A stretch of DNA of 35,889 bases from UBA2421 sp964641895 (GCA_964641895.1 CAZXLA010000017.1:1-35889); one strand, 5' to 3'; shown: positions 15,554 to 24,418, counted from the first letter of the stretch. Notes: generated from the sequence alone by a model not told the origin. Made by a program: numbers and translations.

Positions 15554-16081
15554 ATGACCAACCCCCTCATCCTCATCGTATTTGGAATCCTCGTCGGTGT
15601 TTTCTCGGGTCTGATGGGCCTTGGAGGGGGAAGCATCATGATTCCGATCATGGTGCTGCTGCTGGGCTTCTCGCAGGCCAAGGCGCACGGGATGAGCCTC
15701 ATGGTCATGTGCGTGCCGGTCATGCTGCCGGCGGTGGTCGGCTACTTTAAGCGGGGCATGATCACGCACGACGACATCTGGATCGCGGCGTGGATTGCGC
15801 TGGGGTTTGCCGGTGGGAGCTACTTCGGGGCGCAGATTGCCTTTGTCATCGATAAATACAAAGGTGGGCTGCAGATTACCTTCGGGCTGCTGCTGATTTA
15901 CGTGGCGGCGTACACCGCGTTTGGGAAGGAAAACATCGGGCGAAGCCTGGCATTGTCTCTGCTCATCACATTCATCGCCGCCCTGATGATTTTTGGTGTG
16001 AAATGGCTTGATATAAAGAACTCACACGCCGGCGCCGACGGCGTTGCGCGCGTGGCGGACGGCGTTGCGGAAAATCACTAA
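15554..16081 (+). CDS. Short TauE/SafE-family membrane permease
   Basis: A 175-residue membrane protein with the TauE/SafE signature GILVGVFSGLMGLGGGSIMIPIM near the N terminus, and several further helices. The family exports sulfite, sulfoacetate or other anions. Typical members have about 250 residues and two related halves; this one is shorter, with one clear signature copy, so it probably works as a dimer. Its last 20 codons (NSHAGADGVARV and on, to the stop at 16081) overlap the 3' end of the convergent purQ gene by 60 bp, and the C-terminal tail looks like antisense purQ rather than family sequence. No sulfur genes are adjacent. Confidence 0.83.
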   Translation: MTNPLILIVFGILVGVFSGLMGLGGGSIMIPIMVLLLGFSQAKAHGMSLMVMCVPVMLPAVVGYFKRGMITHDDIWIAAWIALGFAGGSYFGAQIAFVIDKYKGGLQITFGLLLIYVAAYTAFGKENIGRSLALSLLITFIAALMIFGVKWLDIKNSHAGADGVARVADGVAENH

Positions 16082-16825
16082 GCCGGCGCCTTCCTCGGGT
16101 AGCGCTTTCAATCGAGTCCACGCCGGGTGCTGCAACGGCGAAGTGAACCGCTCGGGGTGCGGCATCATGCCGAACACCAGCCCGCTGGCGTCGCACACGC
16201 CGGCGATGTCGTCGATGCTGCCATTGGGATTGTGCGGCCCAACGCCGGCGGCGGGGGAGCCGTCGGGTTTGACGTAAACCAGCGCGATGCGGTCGTCGTC
16301 CCACAGGGCATTGCGCGTGGTTTCATTGGCGGGGACGAACTTGCCTTCGCCGTGTGCCATCGGGCAATCAAAGTCTTCCACACCGGTCGTCCAGACGCAC
16401 TTCTTACTTTTTGATGCGAGGCGCACCCAGCGGTCGTGGTACCTGCCTGAGTCGTTGTTCGTGAGCGTTGCCGTCTGCCCCGCGCGATTCCCCACCGGGC
16501 CGGGCAATAGGTCGGTTTTAATCAGAACCTGGAAGCCGTTGCAAATGCCGATGATCGGCTTGCCAGCGTTGCGGAAGGTGTAAAGCCCTTCCCCCAAATG
16601 ATGCATCAACTGGTTGGCGAGAATCTTGCCCGCCGAAATGTCGTCGCCGTAGCTGAACCCGCCGGGCACAGCCAGGAGTTGAAACGCATCGAGGAGCGCC
16701 GGATTTTCGATCAATCGATTTACATGAACGATCTGCGCCGACGCGCCGGCGAGCTCAAACGCGTGCGCCGTTTCGGCTTCGCAGTTCACGCCGGCGGCGC
16801 GGAGGATGAGGGTGTTGGGCTTCAT
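16022..16825 (-). CDS. purQ: Phosphoribosylformylglycinamidine synthase, glutaminase subunit PurQ
   Basis: A 267-residue class I glutamine amidotransferase that supplies ammonia to PurL in the fourth step of purine synthesis. Visible are GVNCEAETAHAF near the N terminus, VPGGFSYGDDISAGKI (oxyanion region), the nucleophile elbow GICNGFQ with Cys95, and PHPERF with His223 and Glu225 completing the triad. The start at 16825 is set by homology (MKPNTLILRAAG); the longer frame to 16993 runs into the upstream intergenic region and the divergent gene. The length is above the usual 220-230 residues of small PurQ and fits the longer bacterial subgroup. No other purine gene is in the window. Its 3' end overlaps the convergent permease gene. 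Confidence 0.94.
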   Translation of the reverse strand: MKPNTLILRAAGVNCEAETAHAFELAGASAQIVHVNRLIENPALLDAFQLLAVPGGFSYGDDISAGKILANQLMHHLGEGLYTFRNAGKPIIGICNGFQVLIKTDLLPGPVGNRAGQTATLTNNDSGRYHDRWVRLASKSKKCVWTTGVEDFDCPMAHGEGKFVPANETTRNALWDDDRIALVYVKPDGSPAAGVGPHNPNGSIDDIAGVCDASGLVFGMMPHPERFTSPLQHPAWTRLKALPEEGAGLVIFRNAVRHARNAVGAGV

Positions 16826-16938
16826 CGTATGCGCAGAGTTTAGCGACGACGGGCCGAAGTTGCGCGTGCTGAAACCGCCTGATTTATCGGGCTTGTTAAA
16901 ATTAAACCCACGCGCCAATCCTAGACGAGTTATTAGAC

Positions 16939-19467
16939 GTGAAGACGTTGTACCCACGAGCATCAAACCGAGTTGCGCGCGGCGTTCGCGCACAAATTCA
17001 ACCTCTCGAACCGCGCTGCCTGCTGCACGCCGGCCATGGTGGCACTTTCATCAACGCCGGCGGCACGGCGGCGGTCGACGGCGGGGGGCATGCCTGGCAG
17101 GCCGACGCGTTTTTCACCGGCGGTCAGACCAAGCCCGCCGGCTACGATGTCGCCGGCACCAGCGACGATGCCATCTACGCCAGTCGTCGATTCGGCGCCA
17201 CCTTTGGCTACGCCATACCTGTTTCGGCAGCGGGAACGTATCGCGTATCGCTGCTATTCGCCGAGCCGTGGTTTACGGCGACCGGTCAACGCATTTTCAA
17301 TGTCAGTGCTGAAAACGCAGTAAAGCTATCGAACATCGATTTGATTGCCGCCGGCGCGGTGAAAAGCGCCATCTCACGCAGCTTCGATGTTTCCGTGAAT
17401 GACGGAACGGTGAACCTGCAGTTTGTCAGCAGCGTTGATGCGGCGATGGTCAGCGGTATTTCAGTGGAGAAGGCGGCACAGGTTCCACCGGCGCCGGGCG
17501 CGCTGAGTGCAACACCCGTCTCGGCGACGCAGATCAACTTAAAGTGGACCGATTCGTCCGCGGCAGAAACCGGCTTCGCCATCGAGCGGTCGGCCGACGG
17601 TGTATCGTTTACACAGATCGCCGTCGTGGGAACCAACGCCACGGCGTACAACAACACCGGGCTAACCGCCGGCGTGAATTACACCTACCGTGTTAAAGCC
17701 ACCAGCGCGGCGGGGGCGTCGGCGGCATCCAACACCGCCTCGGCGCGAACCCCCGGCGGAAGCTCGCAAACGCCGTTCGGCAACGTCGCCATTCGCCTGC
17801 CCGCGACGATCGAAGCCGAAAACTTCGACAACGGCGGCGCGGGTGTGGCCTTCAGCGATATCACGCCCGTCAACGCCGGCGGAATGTATCGCGAGACGCC
17901 GGTCGACATATATCCGATCACCACGACGAGTTCCCTTGGCAACGCCCCGTACGCCATCGGCAGCATTCGCGCCGGCGAGTGGGTGGAATATTCGATCGAC
18001 GTGCCTTCCACCGGCAGCTACACGCTGCAACTGCGGTTCGCGTCCGGATCGACGGGCGGAACCGGCCAGGTGCTTATCGACAATGCCGCGTGGAGTGGCG
18101 CGATGTCTTTCGGCAACACCGGAGGATGGAGCACGTTCGCACTCGTTTCGGTGCCGGCCAAATCGATCTCCGCAGGGCGGCATGTGGTGCGTGTACAGTT
18201 TGATCAGGCAAGAACGGCGGGGCAGGAAATCGGCGTGTTGGATTGGATTCGGTTCAGCAACACCGGAGGGCAACCCGTCGGCCCGATCGCGCCCACGCGA
18301 TTCGCGGCGCGCGGCGTGGGCGATACTCAGGTAAACTTAAGCTGGGACGACGTCAGCACGAACGAGCAGAGTTTCACCATCCAGCGCAAGCGCGCCACCG
18401 ATGCAAGCTTTGCCACCGTCGCCACGCTGCCGCCCAACACCGAATACTATATTGATACCAATGTGTTGCCGAGCACCAGCTATGTCTACCGGGTGATCGC
18501 GCAGGGTCCCGGCGGGGCGGGGTTGAGCAACGAGATTCCGCTGGGCACATGGAACGCCGACAGCTTCCGTTGGAAAACCGCCGCCGCCAACCCGCTGGCT
18601 CGCTACGAAGCGATCGGCGCCGCCGCCAACGGCAAACTATTTGTGTTCGGCGGGTACATCAATAATAGAATTCAGGCGACGGCGCGCGTGGATGCGTACG
18701 ACCCGGCGGCCAACACCTGGAAGCAATTGGGCGACATGCCCGAAATTGTCACCCACGCCGGGCAAGCGGTGGATGGGCGATACATCTTCATTGCTGGCGG
18801 GTTTTTGGGCGATCATCCCGGCCTGGGCACCAACAGCGTTTGGCGATACGACACCACCGGCGATCGCTGGGACCGCATGCCCTCGCTCCCCGCCGCCCGC
18901 GGCGCGGGGGCGCTGGCGCGGGTGGGAACGGAACTGCATTACTTCGGCGGATTGACACGCGCGCAGTTTGTCACTGTCAACCAGGCGGAACACTGGGTGC
19001 TCGATCTGACCAACCCGTTGATCGGCTGGAAAACCCGTGCCGCACTGCCGAACGCGCGCAATCACCTGGCGGCGACGGAACTCAACGGAAAAATCTATGC
19101 CATCGGCGGGCAGGACGTATGGAACGAGCAAACCGGCGCAAAATCAAATGTAGACGTGTTCGACCCGATCACCAACACCTGGACCGCCGCCGCGCCGTTG
19201 CCGATTCCGCGGTCGCACACATCGGCATCGACGTTCAGTTTGAACGGCAAAATCTATGTCATCGGCGGGGCGACGAACAACCTCGCCACGCTGCGCGATG
19301 TGACGGTGTACAACCCAGCCGCCAACGCCTGGAGCACGTTCCGTGAGTTGACAGCGCCACGACTAACTCCCGTCGCCGGCGCGATTGGCAAAATGCTGAT
19401 CGTCAGCACCGGCAGCGCTTACGGCCTGGCGCCGCAGGGCGAAACATGGTTTGGGCTTTTGGACTAA
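16939..19467 (+). CDS. Secreted multidomain surface protein: LEPR signal, malectin, FnIII, CBM6-like, FnIII, Kelch
   Basis: An 842-residue protein from a GTG start. The N terminus carries the planctomycete-type motif LEPRCLLHA (residues 23-31). Domains in order: malectin-like carbohydrate-binding (about 35-178; FINAGG, TYRVSLLFAEPWF), fibronectin type III (184-272; LKWTDSSAAETGFAIERS), CBM6-like (280-441; TIEAENFDNGG, GEWVEYSIDVPSTGSYTL), second FnIII (449-536), then Kelch repeats forming a likely beta-propeller (545-835; NGKLFVFGG, NGKIYAIGG, NGKIYVIGG). There is no catalytic domain, dockerin or membrane anchor. It is probably an exported or surface-attached glycan-binding protein. It is divergent from purQ with 113 bp between. 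Confidence 0.9.
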   Translation: MKTLYPRASNRVARGVRAQIQPLEPRCLLHAGHGGTFINAGGTAAVDGGGHAWQADAFFTGGQTKPAGYDVAGTSDDAIYASRRFGATFGYAIPVSAAGTYRVSLLFAEPWFTATGQRIFNVSAENAVKLSNIDLIAAGAVKSAISRSFDVSVNDGTVNLQFVSSVDAAMVSGISVEKAAQVPPAPGALSATPVSATQINLKWTDSSAAETGFAIERSADGVSFTQIAVVGTNATAYNNTGLTAGVNYTYRVKATSAAGASAASNTASARTPGGSSQTPFGNVAIRLPATIEAENFDNGGAGVAFSDITPVNAGGMYRETPVDIYPITTTSSLGNAPYAIGSIRAGEWVEYSIDVPSTGSYTLQLRFASGSTGGTGQVLIDNAAWSGAMSFGNTGGWSTFALVSVPAKSISAGRHVVRVQFDQARTAGQEIGVLDWIRFSNTGGQPVGPIAPTRFAARGVGDTQVNLSWDDVSTNEQSFTIQRKRATDASFATVATLPPNTEYYIDTNVLPSTSYVYRVIAQGPGGAGLSNEIPLGTWNADSFRWKTAAANPLARYEAIGAAANGKLFVFGGYINNRIQATARVDAYDPAANTWKQLGDMPEIVTHAGQAVDGRYIFIAGGFLGDHPGLGTNSVWRYDTTGDRWDRMPSLPAARGAGALARVGTELHYFGGLTRAQFVTVNQAEHWVLDLTNPLIGWKTRAALPNARNHLAATELNGKIYAIGGQDVWNEQTGAKSNVDVFDPITNTWTAAAPLPIPRSHTSASTFSLNGKIYVIGGATNNLATLRDVTVYNPAANAWSTFRELTAPRLTPVAGAIGKMLIVSTGSAYGLAPQGETWFGLLD

Positions 19468-19469
19468 CG

Positions 19470-19534
19470 TAGCACGGGTTTCCAACCCGTTCTTCTTCGT
19501 CGAATTTTGAAGGACGGGTTGGAAACCTGTACTA
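19470..19534. repeat. Inverted-pair repeat between convergent genes, family F (CGGGTTTCCAACCCGT)
   Basis: The arms at 19470-19490 and 19514-19534 are reverse complements at 19 of 21 bases with a 23-bp spacer. Each arm also has a small internal palindrome (ACGGGTTTCCAACCCGT). It lies 3 bp after the stop of the surface-protein gene, and its last three bases are the stop codon of the convergent helicase gene. It may act as a bidirectional terminator, although there is no U run. Confidence 0.75.
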
Positions 19535-21598
19535 TGTGAGTACCTCAACCACCCTGCAATCCGGCAGCGCATTCAAAAACATCTTCCCATAACGCTTCGT
19601 TTTCACGCGGCTATCGAGAATTACCACAATCCCGCGATCGGTTTTGCTGCGAATCAGCCGGCCGAAGCCCTGTTTGAGCTTGATCACCGCCTCGGGCACG
19701 GAGTAATCCATGAACGGATTGCCGCCGGCGGACCGCACGGCTTCAAGGCGCGCCTCAATCACCGGCTCATCCGGCACCGCGAATGGCAATTTCACGATGA
19801 TTACATTGCGCAGCGCGTCGCCTTGCACGTCAATGCCCTGCCAGAAACTGCTGGTTCCAAACAGCACGGCGTTCGGGGTCGATCGAAACCGATCGAGCAA
19901 AACCTTGCGCGGCGCGCCCTGGCCTTGCACGAGCAGCGGGAATCCCAGCGCCTCGATCTCGCGCGACAATCGGGTGGCGCAATCGGTCAGCATTTTGTAA
20001 GAAGTGAAAAGCACAAACGCGCCGCCGTTGGTCTGTTTCAGGTAATGAACGATGCGCTCCCGCGCCGCGTCCAGAAACCGGCGCTCGTCGGAAGGCTCGG
20101 GCAGCTTGCTTTCAATATACAACGTCGCCTGTTCGGCGTAATTGAACGGCGAGCCAAGCTGCAGCGTGACGGGGTCTTGCAGGCCCAGGCGTGTGGAAAT
20201 ATAGGAGAAAGCTGCCCCCGTGCTACGGCCGGGCCGCACCTTTTTCTCCGCTGCTGTGCTCAGCGTCGCGCTGGTCATGACTACGCTGCTGACTTTTTCG
20301 AACAGGTGTTTGCGAAGCCCCTCGGCTACGTTGATCGGGGCGGCGTGCATGCTTACGCGCTTGGGCGCGCGCTGGCTGACGTCGAACCAGTAGACGGCGT
20401 CGGGCATCGCGTGCGTTAACAGCGCCTCGATCGCGCCGGCGGTGGCGCTCACTTTTTCGATGTTGCTGGTGAGTTCGCTGATTTCTTCTTCGTTTTTGAT
20501 CCCCGGCAGCATGGCTTTGAGATTGGCCACCAGTTCGTGCAGCTTCGGCGACAGATCGTTTTCGATCCCTGTCGGTTCCCGCACCCGGCCGTTGCTGCGG
20601 CCGCGGGTTTCCTGCCAATCGGCCACGCGGCCGAAGAAATCTTCAACCGCCATCTGCAGATCAACAATCGATTGAATCGCCGGGTTGGCGCTCGAGCCGT
20701 GCGTGCTCAAAAACCCCCGGCCGCGCTTCGTGTCGTATAGGTGACGCAATTGATAGCGCACCGAGTTCTCGCTCATCCGAATGCCGAAATGGTCGGCGGC
20801 CACGTCTTCCAGCGTGTGGGCTTCGTCCAGAATCGCAAGATCATACTTCGGCAGATAGTTCACCCCGGCCATGCGCAGCGCCAAGTCGCTGAAGAACAGC
20901 GCATGGTTGACGATGAGAATATTCGCCCCCTGCATCCGCCGTTTGGCCGCCTGCCAGTGGCATGGGTCGTAATGCTTGCATTGCTTGCCAAGGCAATTGC
21001 CATGCTCGGCGCAAACCTTATCCCACACATTTCCGTGCGGCAGAACGGGCAGCGACGCCAGCGAACCATCGGTGGTGGTCTGCGCCCACTGTTCAATCAT
21101 CCAAAGCGACTGCCGCTCGGCGTCAGTGTCAAACAACATGTTCTGCCGGCCCTGCGCCTGCTCCAGCCGGCGCTTGCAGATGTAGTTGTTGCGGCCCTTC
21201 ACAAGAACTGCGCTGAATTCATCGGGATAGACGCTTCGCAGCAGCGGAATGTCTTTCTCGATCAACTGTTCCTGCAGCGAAATGGTGTGCGTGGAAATGA
21301 CGACGCGCTTCTTCCGCTTCACCGCGGCTTCAATGGCCGGCAGCAGATACGCGAACGATTTGCCGACGCCCGTTCCCGCTTCCACCAGCAGATGATGCGG
21401 CGCAGTGAACGCCTCTTCGACCGCCGCCGCCATTTCGAGCTGCTGCGGGCGATGCTCGTACTTATCGCCAAGCCTGCGGGCGATTGAGCCTTCGGGGCCG
21501 AGGATGGTGGAGAGGGTGGAGGTCAATTCGAACGCATTGTAGCGAATACGGCCTATTGTTCTTTGCCCATCGCACGATTCACGGCGCGGGCAACCCAT
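19532..21598 (-). CDS. ATP-dependent DNA helicase, DinG/XPD (Rad3) family
   Basis: A superfamily 2 helicase of up to 688 residues. Visible are Walker A EAGTGVGKS (residues 73-81), Cys residues matching the XPD/DinG iron-sulfur cluster (YICKRR, then CAEHGNCLGKQCKHYDPC), the DEAH box (LAILDEAHTLED), and motif VI near the C terminus (QGFGRLIRSKTDRG). It unwinds 5'-to-3' forked or R-loop DNA in repair. The start is uncertain: the ATG at 21598 overlaps the upstream gene by 46 bp and has no ribosome-binding site, while a TTG at 21526 gives LTSTLSTILGPEG and may be the true start (664 residues). The stop codon is provided by an adjacent repeat. No nuclease domain is visible. Confidence 0.92.
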   Translation of the reverse strand: MGCPRRESCDGQRTIGRIRYNAFELTSTLSTILGPEGSIARRLGDKYEHRPQQLEMAAAVEEAFTAPHHLLVEAGTGVGKSFAYLLPAIEAAVKRKKRVVISTHTISLQEQLIEKDIPLLRSVYPDEFSAVLVKGRNNYICKRRLEQAQGRQNMLFDTDAERQSLWMIEQWAQTTTDGSLASLPVLPHGNVWDKVCAEHGNCLGKQCKHYDPCHWQAAKRRMQGANILIVNHALFFSDLALRMAGVNYLPKYDLAILDEAHTLEDVAADHFGIRMSENSVRYQLRHLYDTKRGRGFLSTHGSSANPAIQSIVDLQMAVEDFFGRVADWQETRGRSNGRVREPTGIENDLSPKLHELVANLKAMLPGIKNEEEISELTSNIEKVSATAGAIEALLTHAMPDAVYWFDVSQRAPKRVSMHAAPINVAEGLRKHLFEKVSSVVMTSATLSTAAEKKVRPGRSTGAAFSYISTRLGLQDPVTLQLGSPFNYAEQATLYIESKLPEPSDERRFLDAARERIVHYLKQTNGGAFVLFTSYKMLTDCATRLSREIEALGFPLLVQGQGAPRKVLLDRFRSTPNAVLFGTSSFWQGIDVQGDALRNVIIVKLPFAVPDEPVIEARLEAVRSAGGNPFMDYSVPEAVIKLKQGFGRLIRSKTDRGIVVILDSRVKTKRYGKMFLNALPDCRVVEVLT

Positions 21599-22125
21599 AG
21601 CAATTCGGCCTTGTCGCGATTGGAAATTATTGTGTTGTTGGCGACCCAGGTTCCCACGCGCAGGCTAGCGAGCATCCGACCGTTGATTGCCGGTGACCCG
21701 AATGAAACACTAAGAGGTCGAATATCGGCAACCCGCCACATTCGTTTACCGGAAATTAGTGAAGGTCGTACGAGTAGCAGCGACTCGTTATTGACACGAA
21801 TAATCGTTGGGAGTCTCGCGTTCCTCCAGATGTGCCACGTAGTAAGGCACAACGAAGCGAATAGAAACGCAATTGCGATGCCGAACACGATATAGGCGGC
21901 CAAGTCATGGTGCGACTCAACTATTCCAAGGACTGCGACCGAGCCGAGCCAGAAAAAGAACACTATCGAAAGAAGAACAGTGAAAATGGAACGGAGTTGG
22001 CCCACGGGAGGAATGACCACAACAGTATCCCCGTCAGACACCTGAATGCTCACGGAGGTGTGCGGCCGTGGAAGGTCGCGCGGATTCGCGTAATCAAGCG
22101 GCGATGTCTCCTCAGACGCGGCCAT
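21553..22125 (-). CDS. Hypothetical membrane protein with two transmembrane helices
   Basis: A 190-residue protein from the ATG at 22125, two bases after the stop of the upstream nucleotidyltransferase-like gene. It has two hydrophobic helices (about residues 48-68, SIFTVLLSIVFFFWLGSVAVLG, and 78-98, AYIVFGIAIAFLFASLCL) in a hairpin, followed by a C-terminal soluble domain with PSLISGKRMWRVADI, resembling the PH-like part of small bacterial membrane proteins. I recognise no specific family. Its 3' end overlaps the longest reading of the helicase gene. The base composition here is lower in GC than in neighbouring genes, which hints at acquisition. Confidence 0.72.
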   Translation of the reverse strand: MAASEETSPLDYANPRDLPRPHTSVSIQVSDGDTVVVIPPVGQLRSIFTVLLSIVFFFWLGSVAVLGIVESHHDLAAYIVFGIAIAFLFASLCLTTWHIWRNARLPTIIRVNNESLLLVRPSLISGKRMWRVADIRPLSVSFGSPAINGRMLASLRVGTWVANNTIISNRDKAELLWVARAVNRAMGKEQ

Positions 22126-22127
22126 CG

Positions 22128-22766
22128 TCAAAACTCCAACCGCTTCCCCGCCTTGGCGTCGGCGACGAGCTTGAGGATTTCCTTGCCGCCGCCGGGGTAG
22201 ACGAGGTCGCCGAGTTCTTGCAAGAGGCTTTCATCGATCGCGTCATTGGCTTCACAAACGCGGATGAAGTCACCTCCATCGATCATCTTGTCGGGCATTC
22301 GTCGACCAATGGATACCATTGCCGAAAACTTGGCGGCAAGCACTCCCTCAACCGTCGGAACGCGTAGTTTGTACTGATCGACGCGAAGCAGGGTTGAGTG
22401 CTTAAGTAGCGCCGGCCAGAGCTTCGACGTGTTCGACTTCATCAAGTCAATGGCTTCCTGGTCGTCGTCAAAAAAGCGGATGACCACTGGCGTATCTTTC
22501 ATTCGAAGGTGCGGAAATGCTTTAGCTATCGCTTCAGAAGCCTTCTTGGGGAACTGCACGATCATGTCCACATCGACCGTGGCTCGCGGCCGTCCGGTGT
22601 ATCCGTTGGTGGCGTGTGCGCCGACAAGCACGTATTTGACGTTGGCGGCATCGAGCACACGAGCAACGTCGATTGGCCCGATTTCTCGATTCTGCATTTT
22701 TGCCAACCTTGCCCCTTGTGCGATGTCTTGGGCTGTCCGGGGTTTGCGGATGATCGTCGGCAGCAT
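22128..22766 (-). CDS. Nucleotidyltransferase-superfamily-like protein
   Basis: A 212-residue protein from the ATG at 22766 (a TTG at 22796 is possible). The stretch VLVGAHATNGYTGRPRATVDVDMIV (around residues 46-70) matches the fold core of the AbiEii/MNT-type nucleotidyltransferases: G-x-A loop, then R-x-T-x-D-x-D with Asp65 and Asp67 as candidate metal ligands. AbiEii relatives act as toxins that modify tRNA or as abortive-infection proteins. No AbiEi-like antitoxin is adjacent, only a membrane-protein gene two bases downstream. It could therefore be a stand-alone member used for another purpose. Confidence 0.7.
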   Translation of the reverse strand: MLPTIIRKPRTAQDIAQGARLAKMQNREIGPIDVARVLDAANVKYVLVGAHATNGYTGRPRATVDVDMIVQFPKKASEAIAKAFPHLRMKDTPVVIRFFDDDQEAIDLMKSNTSKLWPALLKHSTLLRVDQYKLRVPTVEGVLAAKFSAMVSIGRRMPDKMIDGGDFIRVCEANDAIDESLLQELGDLVYPGGGKEILKLVADAKAGKRLEF

Positions 22767-22835
22767 GTTGGTATTGTACCACAATCTAATCAGCAACTTC
22801 CGTTGCTGCGTGAAGCGCGGCTCGCAATAAACGCT

Positions 22836-23303
22836 TTAATCCACCCCAATATCCTCATTCCAAAGCGTCGGATGATCGCGGATGAAGTCGGTCATCATCT
22901 GGATGCACTCGGGATCGTTCAGGTCGATCACTTCGATGCCGTTGGTCTCCAGAAACTTTCGTGACGAGCCCCATTTGCACTCGCCGCCGGGGAAGGTGAC
23001 GTCTTCGCCGATGACCACTTTGGGCACGCCGAACTGGATTACCGCGCCGGTGCAGAGGTAGCAGGGCATGAGCGTGCTGTAGAGCACGGTGTCTTTGTAC
23101 GTTTTCTGGCGGCCGGCGTTTTTTAAGCAATCGATTTCGGCGTGGGCCATCGGGTCGCCGTGCTGCACTCTTCGGTTGTGGCCTTTGGCGATGATCTGGC
23201 CGTTACGCACCAGCACGCTGCCGATCGGCAGGCCGCCTTCGGTGAGTCCTTGTTTGGCTTCGTCAATCGCGGCCCGGAGGAATGGATCCATAACTTTTTC
23301 CAT
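22836..23303 (-). CDS. Yeast-type cytosine deaminase / nucleoside deaminase
   Basis: A 155-residue zinc deaminase of the cytidine deaminase fold. Zinc ligands and the catalytic Glu are visible: HAE (His54, Glu56) and PCYLC (Cys81, Cys84). The C terminus, DFIRDHPTLWNEDIGVD, closely parallels the end of the fungal cytosine deaminase Fcy1 rather than TadA or bacterial CodA, and LPIGSVLVRNGQIIAKGHNRR fits the same subgroup. It probably converts cytosine to uracil for pyrimidine salvage. The frame begins at 23324, but those 7 codons (MNADGRV) are translated repeat DNA; the ATG at 23303 or 23291 is more likely. Confidence 0.87.
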   Translation of the reverse strand: MEKVMDPFLRAAIDEAKQGLTEGGLPIGSVLVRNGQIIAKGHNRRVQHGDPMAHAEIDCLKNAGRQKTYKDTVLYSTLMPCYLCTGAVIQFGVPKVVIGEDVTFPGGECKWGSSRKFLETNGIEVIDLNDPECIQMMTDFIRDHPTLWNEDIGVD

Positions 23304-23305
23304 AA

Positions 23306-23331
23306 CGCGTCCATCCGCGTTCATCCGCGGC
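23306..23331. repeat. Single family C repeat arm
   Basis: A 26-bp unit (CGCGTCCATCCGCG, then TTCATCCGCGGC) matches the right arm of the island at 10484-10510. It lies between the cytosine deaminase start and the DUF1801 gene and contributes a false upstream start to the deaminase frame. No inverted partner is nearby. Confidence 0.55.
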
Positions 23332-23336
23332 TAAAA

Positions 23337-23744
23337 CTAGAAGTCGAGCTTGCACGCCGCGGCTTCCTTCAGCATTGCGGCGATCGCTTTGGGGTCGAGG
23401 TCGTCAAATTTTTTGAAGCGGACGCAGCACTTGCCGATCGAGGCTTTGGGAAGTTTATCCTTGTACCCCGTGGCCACCAAGCCGTTGTCGTCGCAGCCGC
23501 AAACGTACAGGGAAATGTATTGCTTGTTGTTCGAAAGCACGACCCTGGCGGCGTCACCCTCGCGGCCGGAGGGATATTTATAGTGGTACGGGCCGTAGCC
23601 GAGAATTCCCATAACGATGCACGGTTCAAGCTTCGGCACGGTTTTGCGAATGAACGCGTCAATCCGCGCGATTTCGCTTTTGCGCGGCTCGTCAAGAAGG
23701 GCAATGTATTGCTTGGGCGTCGTGGCTTTGCTTTGACCGAACAT
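23337..23744 (-). CDS. DUF1801 (YdhG-like) domain protein
   Basis: A 135-residue protein from the ATG at 23744. Features that fit the DUF1801 family are the helical start (TPKQYIALLDEPRKSEIARIDAFIRK), the loop GILGYGPYHYKYPSGREGD, and the strand NKQYISLYVCG followed by a conserved KASIGKCCVRFKKFDDL. The family folds like YdhG/YjhX proteins and has no well-established function. The frame is open to 23789 but overlaps rsmG there by 4 bases. It is followed by the cytosine deaminase gene with a repeat between. Confidence 0.82.
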   Translation of the reverse strand: MFGQSKATTPKQYIALLDEPRKSEIARIDAFIRKTVPKLEPCIVMGILGYGPYHYKYPSGREGDAARVVLSNNKQYISLYVCGCDDNGLVATGYKDKLPKASIGKCCVRFKKFDDLDPKAIAAMLKEAAACKLDF

Positions 23745-23785
23745 GCCCGCGATTTTACCACGGCGGCGCGACGAGGAAACAGAAA

Positions 23786-24418
23786 TCACCCGCGGCGTTC
23801 AATTTCAATGATGATGTGGCTGCGGCCGGGCAGGTTGGCTTCATGAACGATTGCGGGCAGACCGCGAAAGTGTTTGATCGCCGGTTCGGCCGAAGGCAGC
23901 TCGTCGCGGCCTTTGGGTCCTTTCATTGCAAGCAGTTTTCCGCCGGGCTTGACCAGCGGCAGGCACCAGAGCACGAGTTGCTCCATCGGTGCCAGCCCGC
24001 GTGCGGTAACGATATTCCACTGCGGCCCGCGGATGAGTTCCGACCGCTGCGGCAGCACCTTTACGTTTTTCAACCCGAGCTGGGCCGCGGTCTGTTCAAG
24101 AAACGCGGCTTTTTTTAGGGTTGCGTCGATCAAGGTCACTCGGACATCGGGCCGCACGATCGCCAGCGGCAACCCGGGCAGCCCGCCTCCGGATCCTACA
24201 TCGGCCAGTGAATGCGGCTCGCGCGGCATGAACGGCAGAAGCGTGAGCGAATCGGCGACATGCAACAGCTCGGCGGCCTCGGCACTTTCGATGCGCGTGA
24301 GGTTCATCTTTTCGTTGGCGGCGGCGAGCAATTGCAGATAGGCGTGGAGTTGATCGATCTTGGGTTGATCGAGGGCAACATCGGCTTTGGCGGCGATATC
24401 AATCCAGAGTTGGCTCAT
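23786..24418 (-). CDS. rsmG: 16S rRNA (guanine-527-N7)-methyltransferase RsmG
   Basis: A 210-residue class I methyltransferase that methylates N7 of G527 in 16S rRNA; loss gives low-level streptomycin resistance. Visible are the characteristic NLTRI helix end (residues 39-43), the S-adenosylmethionine loop DVGSGGGLPG (73-82), LIDATLKKAAFLEQ, and VTARGLAPMEQLVLW. The length is typical. It does not have its usual partners (mnmG, parA/parB), but sits in the minus-strand run after a small hypothetical gene, 6 bp away. Confidence 0.95.
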   Translation of the reverse strand: MSQLWIDIAAKADVALDQPKIDQLHAYLQLLAAANEKMNLTRIESAEAAELLHVADSLTLLPFMPREPHSLADVGSGGGLPGLPLAIVRPDVRVTLIDATLKKAAFLEQTAAQLGLKNVKVLPQRSELIRGPQWNIVTARGLAPMEQLVLWCLPLVKPGGKLLAMKGPKGRDELPSAEPAIKHFRGLPAIVHEANLPGRSHIIIEIERRG

